Source: an uncultured Selenomonadales bacterium (GTDB lineage: Bacteria > Bacillota > Negativicutes > Acidaminococcales > Acidaminococcaceae). Taken from it: a stretch of 64,000 nt of DNA. A program made the position numbers and the translations under genes. The DNA is taken from positions 62,001-126,000 of the forward strand of contig ONEW01000004.1 in the NCBI GenBank assembly GCA_900316935.1. Reading direction: 5' to 3'. This document shows positions 8,057 to 16,401 of this stretch, one piece after another (the first letter of the stretch is position 1; each line of letters starts with the position of its first letter). Under the pieces are notes generated by a model. It saw only the letters and a program-made list of their open reading frames with translations. It ran no database searches and was not told where the DNA came from.

Positions 8057-9088
8057 TTATCTGAACTGACGGATGAAACGCAGGTCGTTCTCAAAGAACA
8101 GGCGCAGGTCATCGATGCCGTATTTCAGCATAGCGATGCGTTCGATGCCCATGCCGAAGGCATATCCATTCATAATGGAGGGGTCGTAGCCGCTCATCTT
8201 CAGCACGTTCGGGTGCACTTCACCGGCACCGAGGATTTCCAACCAACCCGAATGTTTGCAGACGTTGCAGCCCTTGCCGCCGCAGATGACGCAGGAAATA
8301 TCGACTTCGCACGAAGGTTCCGTGAAAGGGAAATAGCTCGGACGCAGACGGATCTTGACATCGTCGCCGAACATTTCGCGGCAGAACAGTTCCAGCGTAC
8401 CCTTCAGGTCAGCCAGGCTGATGTCGCGGTCCACTACGAGGCCTTCGACCTGGTGGAACATGGGCGAATGGGTGGCGTCGTAGTCATTGCGGTACACAGC
8501 GCCGGGGGAAATCATGCGGATCGGCGTATTCGGCTCATGGGCCTGCATGGTGCGGGCCTGGACACCGGATGTCTGCGTCCGCAGCAGGTAATTGTCCGTA
8601 ATGTAGAACGTGTCCTGCATATCGCGGGCCGGATGATCCTTGGGCAGGTTCAGGGCCTCAAAATTGAAGTAGTCGTTGTCGATTTCCGGCCCTTCGATGA
8701 CGTCGAAGCCCATGTGTATGAAGATGCGCTTGATCTCGCGGGCCGTCAGTGTCAGCGGATGCAGATGGCCACAGGCCGGTTTGCGGCCTGGCAGGGTGAT
8801 GTCCACCTTTTCGTTTGCGATTTTGGCCTTCAGGGCTTCCTCTTTCAGGATTTCCGCCCGGTCCCTGATGGTCTGTTCCAGCGTCTGTTTGACCTGGTTC
8901 ACCACTTCGCCGATCTTCGGCCGGTCCGCTGCCGGCACTTTGCCCATGCCGCGCAGAATTTCCGTCATCGGGCCCTTGCGGCCCAGATATTTGACTTTCA
9001 GGTCCTGCAGTTCCTGGGAGTCTTTTGCTGCCTGCAGGTCCTGCAGCGCCTTTTCGCGCAGTTCGAGCAGCATGTCCTTCATACCCAT
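8057..9088 (-). CDS. pheS: Phenylalanine--tRNA ligase alpha subunit
   Basis: 343 aa. I chose ATG 9088 (MGMKDMLLELREKAL), which has AGGAGG about 7 nt upstream; the longer open frame runs into the T-box terminator. There is an N-terminal helical arm (residues 1-80), then the class II catalytic core: motif 2 around FHQVEGLVVD and motif 3 GMGIERIAMLKYG near the C-terminus. A four-cysteine cluster CVICGGKGCNVC is present. The protein charges tRNA-Phe together with PheT. Confidence 0.97.
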   Translation of the reverse strand: MGMKDMLLELREKALQDLQAAKDSQELQDLKVKYLGRKGPMTEILRGMGKVPAADRPKIGEVVNQVKQTLEQTIRDRAEILKEEALKAKIANEKVDITLPGRKPACGHLHPLTLTAREIKRIFIHMGFDVIEGPEIDNDYFNFEALNLPKDHPARDMQDTFYITDNYLLRTQTSGVQARTMQAHEPNTPIRMISPGAVYRNDYDATHSPMFHQVEGLVVDRDISLADLKGTLELFCREMFGDDVKIRLRPSYFPFTEPSCEVDISCVICGGKGCNVCKHSGWLEILGAGEVHPNVLKMSGYDPSIMNGYAFGMGIERIAMLKYGIDDLRLFFENDLRFIRQFR

Positions 9089-9106
9089 GACATTACCTCC
9101 TAAAAT

Positions 9107-9363
9107 AGCAAAAAACTTTCGTCCCTGCCAAGGGGCGAAAGCAATATTCCGCGGTACCACCCTAATTTGTACTCTTCCGCTTTAACGCAGCGTTACGCCC
9201 GGCCTACTGCTCTTTCAGCCGGAACACTCCCGGGTGAACTTCACGGTTGCCGCACTGTCCGCATCCCACCGTCCGCAGACTCTCTGAAAAGCGTCCTCAC
9301 CGCTACTCTCCCGTTCCTTGTGCCACTTTACTTGCTTCAGGGACGTATTCAGTTAACTTAGAT
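9107..9363 (-). ncRNA. T-box leader of pheST
   Basis: Read on the minus strand, the conserved T-box AGGGTGGTACCGCGG lies at 9163-9149. It is followed by an intrinsic terminator (stem CTTTCGCCCCTTG/CAGGGACGAAAG, then six T, about 9141-9107) just before the pheS ribosome binding site. Upstream, Stem-I-like elements (GGGAGAGTAGCGG; GTGAAGTTCACC) offer UUC at 9238-9236 as a specifier for tRNA-Phe. Uncharged tRNA-Phe would pair with UUC and with the T-box and prevent termination. Confidence 0.92.
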
Positions 9364-9392
9364 ATTATAGCACCCTTTTGCCGAAACAGCAA
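9364..9392 (-). promoter_or_regulatory. Promoter of the pheST T-box transcript
   Basis: On the minus strand a TTGCTG -35 (9392-9387) and a TATAAT -10 (9369-9364) are 17 bp apart, placing the start just before the T-box leader. The -35 directly follows the terminator hairpin of the lpd operon. Confidence 0.7.
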
Positions 9393-9393
9393 G

Positions 9394-9417
9394 AAGGCCG
9401 GCCTTTCGGCCGGCCTT
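9394..9417 (-). terminator. Terminator after lpd (end of gcv operon)
   Basis: A perfect 10-bp stem AAGGCCGGCC/GGCCGGCCTT with a 4-nt loop, followed on the minus strand by a T-rich tract (CTTGCTGTTT). It separates the glycine cleavage operon from the pheST promoter. Confidence 0.75.
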
Positions 9418-9463
9418 CCCGAAACTTTTTTGGATGGATTTCACAATTTGTTCCGCTTTTGTT

Positions 9464-10756
9464 TTATTCGAACAGTTCATTCAGTGCTTCCACATACGTA
9501 GGATGAGGGCGGATGACCTTGCCCATATCCGCCAGGGTGAGACCGTTGGCAATAGCCACAGTGAATTCGTCAATCATGTCGGAGGCCCGGTCACACAGGA
9601 TCTGCGCGCCCAGGACCCTCCCCGAATCCGCATCGGCGACCACCTTGACGAACCCCCGGCCCGAACCGGACATGAGGGTCCGGGGATTGGTGTTCAGGGC
9701 GGCCTTCTTCACGACCACCTGGCGCCCGGCCTTGCGGGCCCCGTCGGCATCCAGGCCGACAGTGGCCACTTCGGGATCCGTAAAGACGCAGGCCGGCACC
9801 AGGGACAGGTCTTTTACCGGCGGGAGGCCGCAGATGGCGCGGACACATCCGGTTCCTTCCGCCATAGCCTTATGGGCAAGCTGTACCCCGGTGGCGCAGT
9901 CGCCGACGGCATACAGTCCGGGCACGCTGGTCCGGCACGCCGCGCCGGTCACGGCGGCGCCACGCTCCGTCTTCAGTTCAAAGCCCAGTTCCGGCAGCAC
10001 GGCACGCCGGCCCGTGGCAATCAGGACAAGGTCGCCGCGGCACGCCGCTTCCTTGCCGTTTTCCGTATAGGTGACGACGGCCTTGCCTTCCTCTTCCGCA
10101 ATCTTCCGCACGGCCGCGCCGGCATGGCAGGCCACCCCGCAGCGCCGCAGATTCAGGGCCACGCTCTGGGACAGTTCACGATCCATGTTCGCCAGAATCC
10201 GGGGCAAGGCCTCGAGTACGGTCACCTTGCGGCCGGCTTTGACGCAGGCTGTGGCAAATTCCAGGCCGATGGCGCCGCCGCCGATGATGATGACTTCCGC
10301 CGGCAGGGTGGCGAACCCTGCAAGGAACTTGTCTGAATCAACAGCCACGGCCAGATCCGCCCCTTCAATGGGTGGAATGGACGGCCGGGAACCCGTCGCC
10401 AGGATGATGTGGTCCGCTGTGAAGCGCGTGCCATCGGAACAGACGACCATACCCGGTTCCGGCACGGATGCGCGGGCACGCACCAAGGGCACTTTGCACT
10501 GCTGCAGCATGCCTTCGGCCCCGGTGCGGAGCATGGTGACGATCTGATCCGCCTTGTCCCGGGCCGCCGCCGTATCCAGGCCCGCGCCGAGACTGCGCAG
10601 CAGGGCCTTCGTGGGAATGCAGCCGCGGTTGAGGCACGTGCCGCCAATCTGGCTATCTTCCACCAGGACGACGGAGAGTCCGTTGTGCAAGGCCTCCTTC
10701 ACGGCGTTCATGCCGCCGGGACCGCCGCCGAGGACGGCTATCTGATAATGTTCCAT
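9464..10756 (-). CDS. lpd: Dihydrolipoyl dehydrogenase (L-protein)
   Basis: 430 aa flavoprotein. FAD-binding GGGPGGM lies at about residue 10 and the redox-active disulfide motif GGTCLNRGCIPTK at about 40. An NAD-binding GGGAIGLEFA is near 175, and the C-terminal dimerisation domain ends in the catalytic HPTYVEALNE. It reoxidises the dihydrolipoyl group of GcvH with NAD+. The ATG at 10756 is 9 nt after AAAGGAG; a TTG one codon upstream is an alternative. As the last gene of the gcv operon it most likely serves glycine cleavage. Confidence 0.95.
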   Translation of the reverse strand: MEHYQIAVLGGGPGGMNAVKEALHNGLSVVLVEDSQIGGTCLNRGCIPTKALLRSLGAGLDTAAARDKADQIVTMLRTGAEGMLQQCKVPLVRARASVPEPGMVVCSDGTRFTADHIILATGSRPSIPPIEGADLAVAVDSDKFLAGFATLPAEVIIIGGGAIGLEFATACVKAGRKVTVLEALPRILANMDRELSQSVALNLRRCGVACHAGAAVRKIAEEEGKAVVTYTENGKEAACRGDLVLIATGRRAVLPELGFELKTERGAAVTGAACRTSVPGLYAVGDCATGVQLAHKAMAEGTGCVRAICGLPPVKDLSLVPACVFTDPEVATVGLDADGARKAGRQVVVKKAALNTNPRTLMSGSGRGFVKVVADADSGRVLGAQILCDRASDMIDEFTVAIANGLTLADMGKVIRPHPTYVEALNELFE

Positions 10757-10777
10757 CAATGGTTGCTCCTTTCCCGG

Positions 10778-11746
10778 TCAGTCCTGCGTACAGGCCAGAC
10801 CGGCCATATCTTTTGCAAAGGCGTCCCCGCCGGCCCTCCTGGCCGCTTCAACCAGACGTCCAGGCAGGCAGGGCTCGCCGATCAGGGCCGCGGCAAAAGC
10901 GTGGGGAATGCTGCTGTCCAGCATATCCGTCACGGCCCTGGCGTCGCGGATAAGGCCCTGCTGCACCACCAGGTGCAGTTCGAAGTGCCCCCAGGGGAAG
11001 GAACCTTTCCAGGTCTGCGTCGCCGGAATCCGGCGGCCGTATATCCAGTCGTCGGACCGGAGCAGGGCCGCACAGGCCTCCACCCGTTCCCGGTCCGGCA
11101 GGCGCCCCGTTTCCGCCGGTCCGTACTCTGCCTCAAAGGCCTCTTGCAGGGCGGCACTCAAACGCGGGATGGTGACGCCCGGCACCAGGTCGGCCAGATT
11201 GACGACACGGGACCGCACGGAAGAAACGGCATGCTTCTTCAGCTTTTCCGGAGACACCGTCAGGTATTCCCCAAGGCGGGACATGTTGCAATGGACAAGA
11301 AGGGTGCCATGCTGGCAGTGGCCGCCGGGAACCTGGTAGTAGGCATTGCCCGAGAATTTGCAGCCCGCTGCCTCCAAATCATTCCGTCCCGTGCGGACGG
11401 CGTCGATGCCGACTTTGCGGCAGGCCCGCAGCACCACGTCGGTCTGGCGGTCCACGTCGTAGTCCGCGTCATGGCAGCAGAACGAGAAGTTCACATTGCC
11501 CAGATCGTGCCACACGGCACCGCCGCCGGAAAAGCGGCGCATGAGGAAGATGCCCTCGGCCCGCATGCTGTCCACCTTGCATTCGGCACGGCAGTCCTGG
11601 TTGAGACCGATTACGACCGTATCCGTGTTGCTCCATAGAAAGAGGGCCGGTGCGCCAGGCTGTGCCTGTTCCGTCAAAATCCGTTCCGTCGCCAGGTTCC
11701 AATAGGGGTTATGGCTTGTGCTCTCCAGAAAGAGGGGGCGGTTCAT
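10778..11746 (-). CDS. lplA: Lipoate--protein ligase
   Basis: 322 aa. The LplA/BPL fold is recognisable from RRFSGGGAVWHDLGNVNFS (about residue 70, lipoyl-AMP site) and KFSGNAYYQ (about residue 130), with a C-terminal accessory domain. The enzyme attaches lipoate to the GcvH lysine. Its ATG overlaps the gcvPB stop (ATGA), so translation is coupled, and lpd follows. The placement shows that the operon brings its own lipoylation step and probably relies on scavenged lipoate. Confidence 0.94.
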   Translation of the reverse strand: MNRPLFLESTSHNPYWNLATERILTEQAQPGAPALFLWSNTDTVVIGLNQDCRAECKVDSMRAEGIFLMRRFSGGGAVWHDLGNVNFSFCCHDADYDVDRQTDVVLRACRKVGIDAVRTGRNDLEAAGCKFSGNAYYQVPGGHCQHGTLLVHCNMSRLGEYLTVSPEKLKKHAVSSVRSRVVNLADLVPGVTIPRLSAALQEAFEAEYGPAETGRLPDRERVEACAALLRSDDWIYGRRIPATQTWKGSFPWGHFELHLVVQQGLIRDARAVTDMLDSSIPHAFAAALIGEPCLPGRLVEAARRAGGDAFAKDMAGLACTQD

Positions 11747-13185
11747 GATTCCCCTCCGCCGAAATCATACTTCAGGACCAGGTGACGGGCCGCCAGTACC
11801 TCGTCCGGCCGCCCGATGGGCGACGTATACGGTGCGCCGTGCAGCCCGGACCCGTCTTTTTCCGCCGCGTCATACAGTTGGCAGAGGGCGTCGATACAGT
11901 AGTCCAGCGTCTCCCGTCCCTCTGTTTCCGTCGGTTCTATCATGAGCGCTTCGTGTACAATAAGCGGGAAATACATGGTCGGCGGATGGATGCCGAAATC
12001 GATGAGCCCTTTGGCGATGTCCATGGCGGTCACGCCCAGGGCATGTTTTTCATGTTCCAGGGTCAGGACGAACTCATGCATGCACGTGTGGTCATAGGCC
12101 ATCTGATAGCGTTTCGCCAGTTTGACGCGCATATAGTTGGCATTGAGGACGGCGTTTTCCGAAGCTTCGGGAATGCCTTCCTTCCCCAGTTCGAGGATAT
12201 AGGCGTAAGCCCGTACCAGGACGAGGAAATTGCCCCAGAAGGACCGCACGGCACCGATGGAATGGACCGGCACAGCAAAATGCACGCCCTCCGGGCCAGC
12301 TTCCACCACGGGGGCCGGCAGGAACTGCCGCAGGAACTCCTTGCAGCCGACAGGACCGGAACCTGGGCCGCCGCCGCCGTGCGGCGTGGAAAAGGTCTTG
12401 TGCAGGTTCAGGTGCATGCAGTCGAAGCCCATGTCGCCGGGACGCACGATGCCGGCAACGGCGTTCAGGTTGGCACCGTCGTAGTAGCACAGCCCGCCTG
12501 CCTCATGGACGATCTTCGTAATTTCCAGGATGTTATGGTCGAAAATACCAACCGTGTTCGGGTTCGTAAGCATAAGGCCCGCCGTATCGGGGCCGCAGGC
12601 CGCTTTCAGGGCCTCCAGGTCGATGCAGCCGTTAGCATCGGACTTGATGTTGACCACATCGTAGCCCGCCATGTGGGCCGAAGCCGGGTTGGTCCCGTGA
12701 GCCGAATCGGGTACGATGATCTTCGTCCGCGCCGTATCGCCCCGTGACGTGTGCCAGGCCTTGATCAGGAGCAGGCCGGTGAATTCGCCGTGGGCGCCAG
12801 CCGAAGGCTGGAGGGTCATGGCGTCCATACCGGTGATGGCGCAGAGGCTCTCCTGCAGGGCCTGCATAAGCTCCAGCGCACCCGGTACCGTCGCCTCGGG
12901 CTGCAGGGGATGCAGATTGGTGAAGCCTGGCAGGGCTGCCGCTTCGTCGTTGATTTTAGGGTTGTATTTCATGGTGCAGGAGCCCAGCGGATAAAATCCG
13001 TCATTGACACCTGTCGTCTGTTTGGCCAGTTCCGTATAATGCCGGCTGATGCCTGTTTCAGACATTTCCGGCAGGTGCGGCGGAGCTTTCCTGAGGTCCG
13101 CCTGGAGCGTATATGCGGGGACATCGCAGGGCGGCAGCAGCGTCAGTTTCCGCCCCGGACGGGATAATTCAAAAATCAGCTTCAT
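11743..13185 (-). CDS. gcvPB: Glycine dehydrogenase (decarboxylating) subunit 2
   Basis: 480 aa from ATG 13185, which overlaps the gcvPA stop (TGATG) and has GGAGGTGGG upstream. The PLP lysine lies in NLHKTFSTPHGGGGPGSGP (about residue 265), the standard P-protein motif. With GcvPA it decarboxylates glycine and transfers aminomethyl to lipoyl-GcvH. Length matches the split type found in Firmicutes, rather than the single ~950-aa P-protein of E. coli. Confidence 0.97.
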   Translation of the reverse strand: MKLIFELSRPGRKLTLLPPCDVPAYTLQADLRKAPPHLPEMSETGISRHYTELAKQTTGVNDGFYPLGSCTMKYNPKINDEAAALPGFTNLHPLQPEATVPGALELMQALQESLCAITGMDAMTLQPSAGAHGEFTGLLLIKAWHTSRGDTARTKIIVPDSAHGTNPASAHMAGYDVVNIKSDANGCIDLEALKAACGPDTAGLMLTNPNTVGIFDHNILEITKIVHEAGGLCYYDGANLNAVAGIVRPGDMGFDCMHLNLHKTFSTPHGGGGPGSGPVGCKEFLRQFLPAPVVEAGPEGVHFAVPVHSIGAVRSFWGNFLVLVRAYAYILELGKEGIPEASENAVLNANYMRVKLAKRYQMAYDHTCMHEFVLTLEHEKHALGVTAMDIAKGLIDFGIHPPTMYFPLIVHEALMIEPTETEGRETLDYCIDALCQLYDAAEKDGSGLHGAPYTSPIGRPDEVLAARHLVLKYDFGGGES

Positions 13186-14507
13186 CAGCGCCCACCTCCC
13201 TGTACAGTGCGGACGATGGCCGCGGCCTTGTCCATATCTTCCTTCGCGCACAGCTCCGTGCAGCACCACAGGATTTCGTCGCCCGCCAGGGGCAGTCCGC
13301 CGAGGATGCCTTCGGCATCGAGGGCCGCCAGAATCTTGTCCGCGTCACCGCCTTTTGTGACGAACTCATGAAAGAACTCACCGGCGTACTTGCGCGCCAG
13401 GCCGGCCTTCTCCAGCTCCGCCTGCAAGTAGTGCGCCTTGGCGGTGCACTGGCTTGCGACCTCCTTCAGTCCGTCCGGTCCGACGGCGCTCAGGTAGGCC
13501 GATACCATAAGGGTGCACAGGGACTGGTTCGTGCAGATGTTGGACGACGCCTTCTCACGGCGGATATGCTGTTCCCGGGCCTGCAGCGTCAGAACGAAAG
13601 CCCGGTGTCCCGCCGCGTCGTGGGTCTGCCCGACGATGCGGCCCGGCAGTTTGCGCATCATGGCCTGCGTCGCCGCCATATAGCCCACGTACGGGCCGCC
13701 GAACGACAGGGGCAGGCCGAGGGGCTGTCCCTCGCCGACCGCCACGTCGGCGCCGCATTCTCCGGGCGCAGCCAGCAGGGCCAGGGCGGTCGGGTTGCAA
13801 TTCATGACGAATTTCGCGCCCGCCCCATGGGCGATGCTGCCCAGGGCCGCCGCCGGTTCAATCAGGCCGAAATAATTGGGCTGCTGCATGATGAAGCACG
13901 CCGTTGTGTCTGTCAACGCCTGCTGCAGGGCTTCGGCATCCGTGAGGCCGTCCCGGGCGGGCACCACGGTGACTTCGCGGCCGCTGCCGAAGCAGTACGT
14001 GCGCACCACTTCCAGAACCTGAGGTGCGACGGTGGCCGAGACGAGTACCTTCGTCCGCTTCCGGTCAATGCACATGGGAATGGCTTCCGCCGTCGCCGTG
14101 GCGCCGTCATACACTGACGCATTGGCCACAGGCAGGGCTGTCAGTTCGCAGATCATGGTCTGGAACTCGAAAATGGACTGCAGCACGCCCTGGCTGATTT
14201 CCGGCTGATAGGGCGTATAGGCCGTGATGAATTCCTCTTTTGCGGCCACGTTCCTGACAATGGCAGGAATATAGTGATTGTACGCGCCGGCGCCGCGGAA
14301 GATGGTGCCGTAGACCTTGTTCCGGCCTGCCAGACGCCCCAGCTCCTTCCGGACCGCCAGTTCACTCTTTCCGGAAGGGATGGCCGGTCCGTCCGGCAGC
14401 AGTACGCCGGGCGGCACATCGGCATAGAGTTCCGCAAAACTGCCGTACCCCGCTTCCCGGAGCATGGCTTCCCGCTCGGCGCGGGTGTTCGGAATATAGG
14501 ATCCCAT
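13185..14507 (-). CDS. gcvPA: Glycine dehydrogenase (decarboxylating) subunit 1
   Basis: 440 aa, starting MGSYIPNTRAEREAMLREAG. It is homologous to the N-terminal half of long P-proteins (GAGAYNHYIPAIVR, YTPYQPEISQGVLQ, SVYDGATATAEA). It lacks the PLP lysine, as expected for subunit 1. It lies 2 nt after the gcvH stop and overlaps gcvPB by one base, so stoichiometric production by coupling is likely. Confidence 0.97.
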   Translation of the reverse strand: MGSYIPNTRAEREAMLREAGYGSFAELYADVPPGVLLPDGPAIPSGKSELAVRKELGRLAGRNKVYGTIFRGAGAYNHYIPAIVRNVAAKEEFITAYTPYQPEISQGVLQSIFEFQTMICELTALPVANASVYDGATATAEAIPMCIDRKRTKVLVSATVAPQVLEVVRTYCFGSGREVTVVPARDGLTDAEALQQALTDTTACFIMQQPNYFGLIEPAAALGSIAHGAGAKFVMNCNPTALALLAAPGECGADVAVGEGQPLGLPLSFGGPYVGYMAATQAMMRKLPGRIVGQTHDAAGHRAFVLTLQAREQHIRREKASSNICTNQSLCTLMVSAYLSAVGPDGLKEVASQCTAKAHYLQAELEKAGLARKYAGEFFHEFVTKGGDADKILAALDAEGILGGLPLAGDEILWCCTELCAKEDMDKAAAIVRTVQGGGR

Positions 14508-14509
14508 GA

Positions 14510-14899
14510 TTACTGCTCCTTTGCCTTCTCCTCTTCCACGAAAGCTTCATACGCTGCCGCGTCGAGCAGCTCGTCCGTATCGGTCACATCGCTGACCTTG
14601 ATGAACCAGGCCTCGTCCGGATCGCTGTTGACCCGTTCCGGATGATCCAGCAAGGTTTCGTTGATGGCCGCCACCGTACCCGTCACGGGACTGATGATGT
14701 CCGAAACGGCTTTGACGGATTCCACGTCGCCCAGCGGTTCCCCCGCCGTGACGGAATCCCCTTCCATGGGCAGATTGACGAAAACCAGGGCACCCAGCTG
14801 TTCCTGGGCGTAGTCCGTGATACCGACGGCGGCCGTACCGCCCTCCGTCTTTACCCATTCATGCGTCTTCGTGTACTTCCGGTCTGTTGCATATGCCAT
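14510..14899 (-). CDS. gcvH: Glycine cleavage system H protein
   Basis: 129 aa, normal length. The lipoyl-accepting lysine is in ESVKAVSDIISPVTG (about residue 63). It shuttles the aminomethyl group between P, T and L proteins. It sits between gcvT (22 nt upstream) and gcvPA. Confidence 0.97.
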   Translation of the reverse strand: MAYATDRKYTKTHEWVKTEGGTAAVGITDYAQEQLGALVFVNLPMEGDSVTAGEPLGDVESVKAVSDIISPVTGTVAAINETLLDHPERVNSDPDEAWFIKVSDVTDTDELLDAAAYEAFVEEEKAKEQ

Positions 14900-14921
14900 G
14901 ATGTTTCCTCCTTATCTTCCT

Positions 14922-16007
14922 TCATTTCTTCCTTGTGTAAAACGGCAGAGGCTCTGTCTCGACTGCCACGCGGCGGCCGCGCACATCGACTTCCAGCGGC
15001 GTTCCCGCCGCGGCATGGTCCCGGTCCACCAGAGCCATGGCGATGGGGCGTTTCACATAGGGGCAGTACGTCCCCGACGTGGTATGTCCTACAAGCTTTC
15101 CCGCGGCCCAGACATCCATGTGCTCCCGCACGATGCCGCGGCCCGTCACTTTCAGGCCCACGCGCACCCGTTGCGGTTCGCCCGCCGCCACCAGGGCCGC
15201 CTTGCCGATAAAGTCGGGCTTCGTCAGTTTCACGAACCGGTCCAGGCCTGCCTCCAGCGGCGTAATGTCATCGGACATCTCCTGTCCGTACAGGGGCATG
15301 GCGGCTTCCATGCGCAGCGTATCCCGGGCGCCCAGGCCGCAGGGCTGGATGCCGTACGGACGGCCCGTCTCCAGGAGCAGGTTCCAGACCTTTTCCGCGT
15401 CCGGCACGGCGAAATACAGCTCAAACCCGTCTTCGCCCGTATACCCTGTGCGCGAAACAACCGTATCCGTCCCCTGCAGGTCCACATGGAACTTCGCCGT
15501 ATAGGGCTTCTTCGGGATTGCTTCGTCCGGCAGCAGCCTGCGCAGCACATCCTCCGCCTTCGGCCCCTGCAGGGCCAGCTGGATGTACTGGTCCGACACG
15601 TCCGCCAACCGGCAGTCCCCGTGGACGTGGGCCTGCATCCAGGCATAATCCTTGTCCTTCGTCGCAGCGTTGACCACGATGAAGTAGTCCTCGTCCGCCA
15701 CCTTGTAGACGATGAGGTCGTCCACAATGCCGCCCTTGTCGTTGCACATGGGGCTGTAGCGGGCTGATCCGGTCTTCAGCGAAGTGTAGTCGTTCGTCAG
15801 CACGCGGTTCAGGAAGGCCAGGGCATCTTTGCCCCGGCAGGTGATTTCGCCCATGTGGGAAACATCAAAGAGGCCGACAGCCGTGCGGACCGCCATATGC
15901 TCCTCCATGATTCCCTTGAACTGGACCGGCAGCAGATAGCCGCCGAACGAGATGATTTTGCCGCCATACTTGCCATAGACATCGTACAGCGGTGTCTTTT
16001 TTTCCAT
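14922..16007 (-). CDS. gcvT: Aminomethyltransferase (T-protein)
   Basis: 361 aa from ATG 16007 (MEKKTPLYDVYGKYGGKI), preceded by GAGGAGGGGG; the frame is open further upstream into the riboswitch but without a suitable start. It has GcvT fold signatures FDVSHMGEI (about residue 50), SRTGYTGEDGFEL (about 190) and LGARDTLRMEAAMPLYGQE (about 235). It transfers the methylene group to tetrahydrofolate and releases ammonia. It is the first gene of the riboswitch-controlled operon gcvT-H-PA-PB-lplA-lpd. Confidence 0.97.
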   Translation of the reverse strand: MEKKTPLYDVYGKYGGKIISFGGYLLPVQFKGIMEEHMAVRTAVGLFDVSHMGEITCRGKDALAFLNRVLTNDYTSLKTGSARYSPMCNDKGGIVDDLIVYKVADEDYFIVVNAATKDKDYAWMQAHVHGDCRLADVSDQYIQLALQGPKAEDVLRRLLPDEAIPKKPYTAKFHVDLQGTDTVVSRTGYTGEDGFELYFAVPDAEKVWNLLLETGRPYGIQPCGLGARDTLRMEAAMPLYGQEMSDDITPLEAGLDRFVKLTKPDFIGKAALVAAGEPQRVRVGLKVTGRGIVREHMDVWAAGKLVGHTTSGTYCPYVKRPIAMALVDRDHAAAGTPLEVDVRGRRVAVETEPLPFYTRKK

Positions 16008-16061
16008 AAATGTCCCCCTCCTCTCGCAACGCAGCAAAACACAACACAAAACAACATATAA

Positions 16062-16096
16062 AACAAAAAGCGTGGAAAACATAACGTTTTCCACGC
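16062..16096 (-). terminator. Riboswitch expression-platform terminator
   Basis: A perfect 11-bp stem GCGTGGAAAAC/GTTTTCCACGC with a 5-nt loop, followed on the minus strand by TTTTTGTT. It lies between the glycine aptamer and the gcvT ribosome binding site, so it is the probable OFF-state structure. Confidence 0.88.
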
Positions 16097-16137
16097 CTCT
16101 GTTTACGAAGATCTCCCGGCCAAAGCCGGGGAATGGT

Positions 16138-16240
16138 ATATCCAGAGTTTCGTCCGGATCCGGTCCTGAAACCTGAGAGTTTACGCGATTACCCCTTCGG
16201 CGCCGCCAGGCGGCTCTCCCGGATCCTTCATGCGAACTAT
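16138..16240 (-). ncRNA. Glycine riboswitch (single aptamer)
   Basis: On the minus strand the conserved glycine-aptamer elements appear in order: GGGAGAG, CGCCGAAGGGG, ACTCTCAGG, CAGGACCGG and the closing GGACGAAACTCTGGA (16155-16141). Only one aptamer is visible; the tandem second copy common in Bacillus is absent. It lies upstream of gcvT, and glycine binding would relieve the terminator at 16062-16096 and switch on glycine degradation. Confidence 0.92.
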
Positions 16241-16401
16241 GAAGTTCTGATCCTTATGACTGCATTATAGCAGGGAACACGGAAGACAGCAAACAAAACA
16301 CCGCGAAAATGGGAAATCCCAGATTCGTTGTATCATTTGTTACAATGCATCTCCCGGACCAGCCATTCAGTATACACTGTTACGCACTACCCATCCAGGT
16401 T

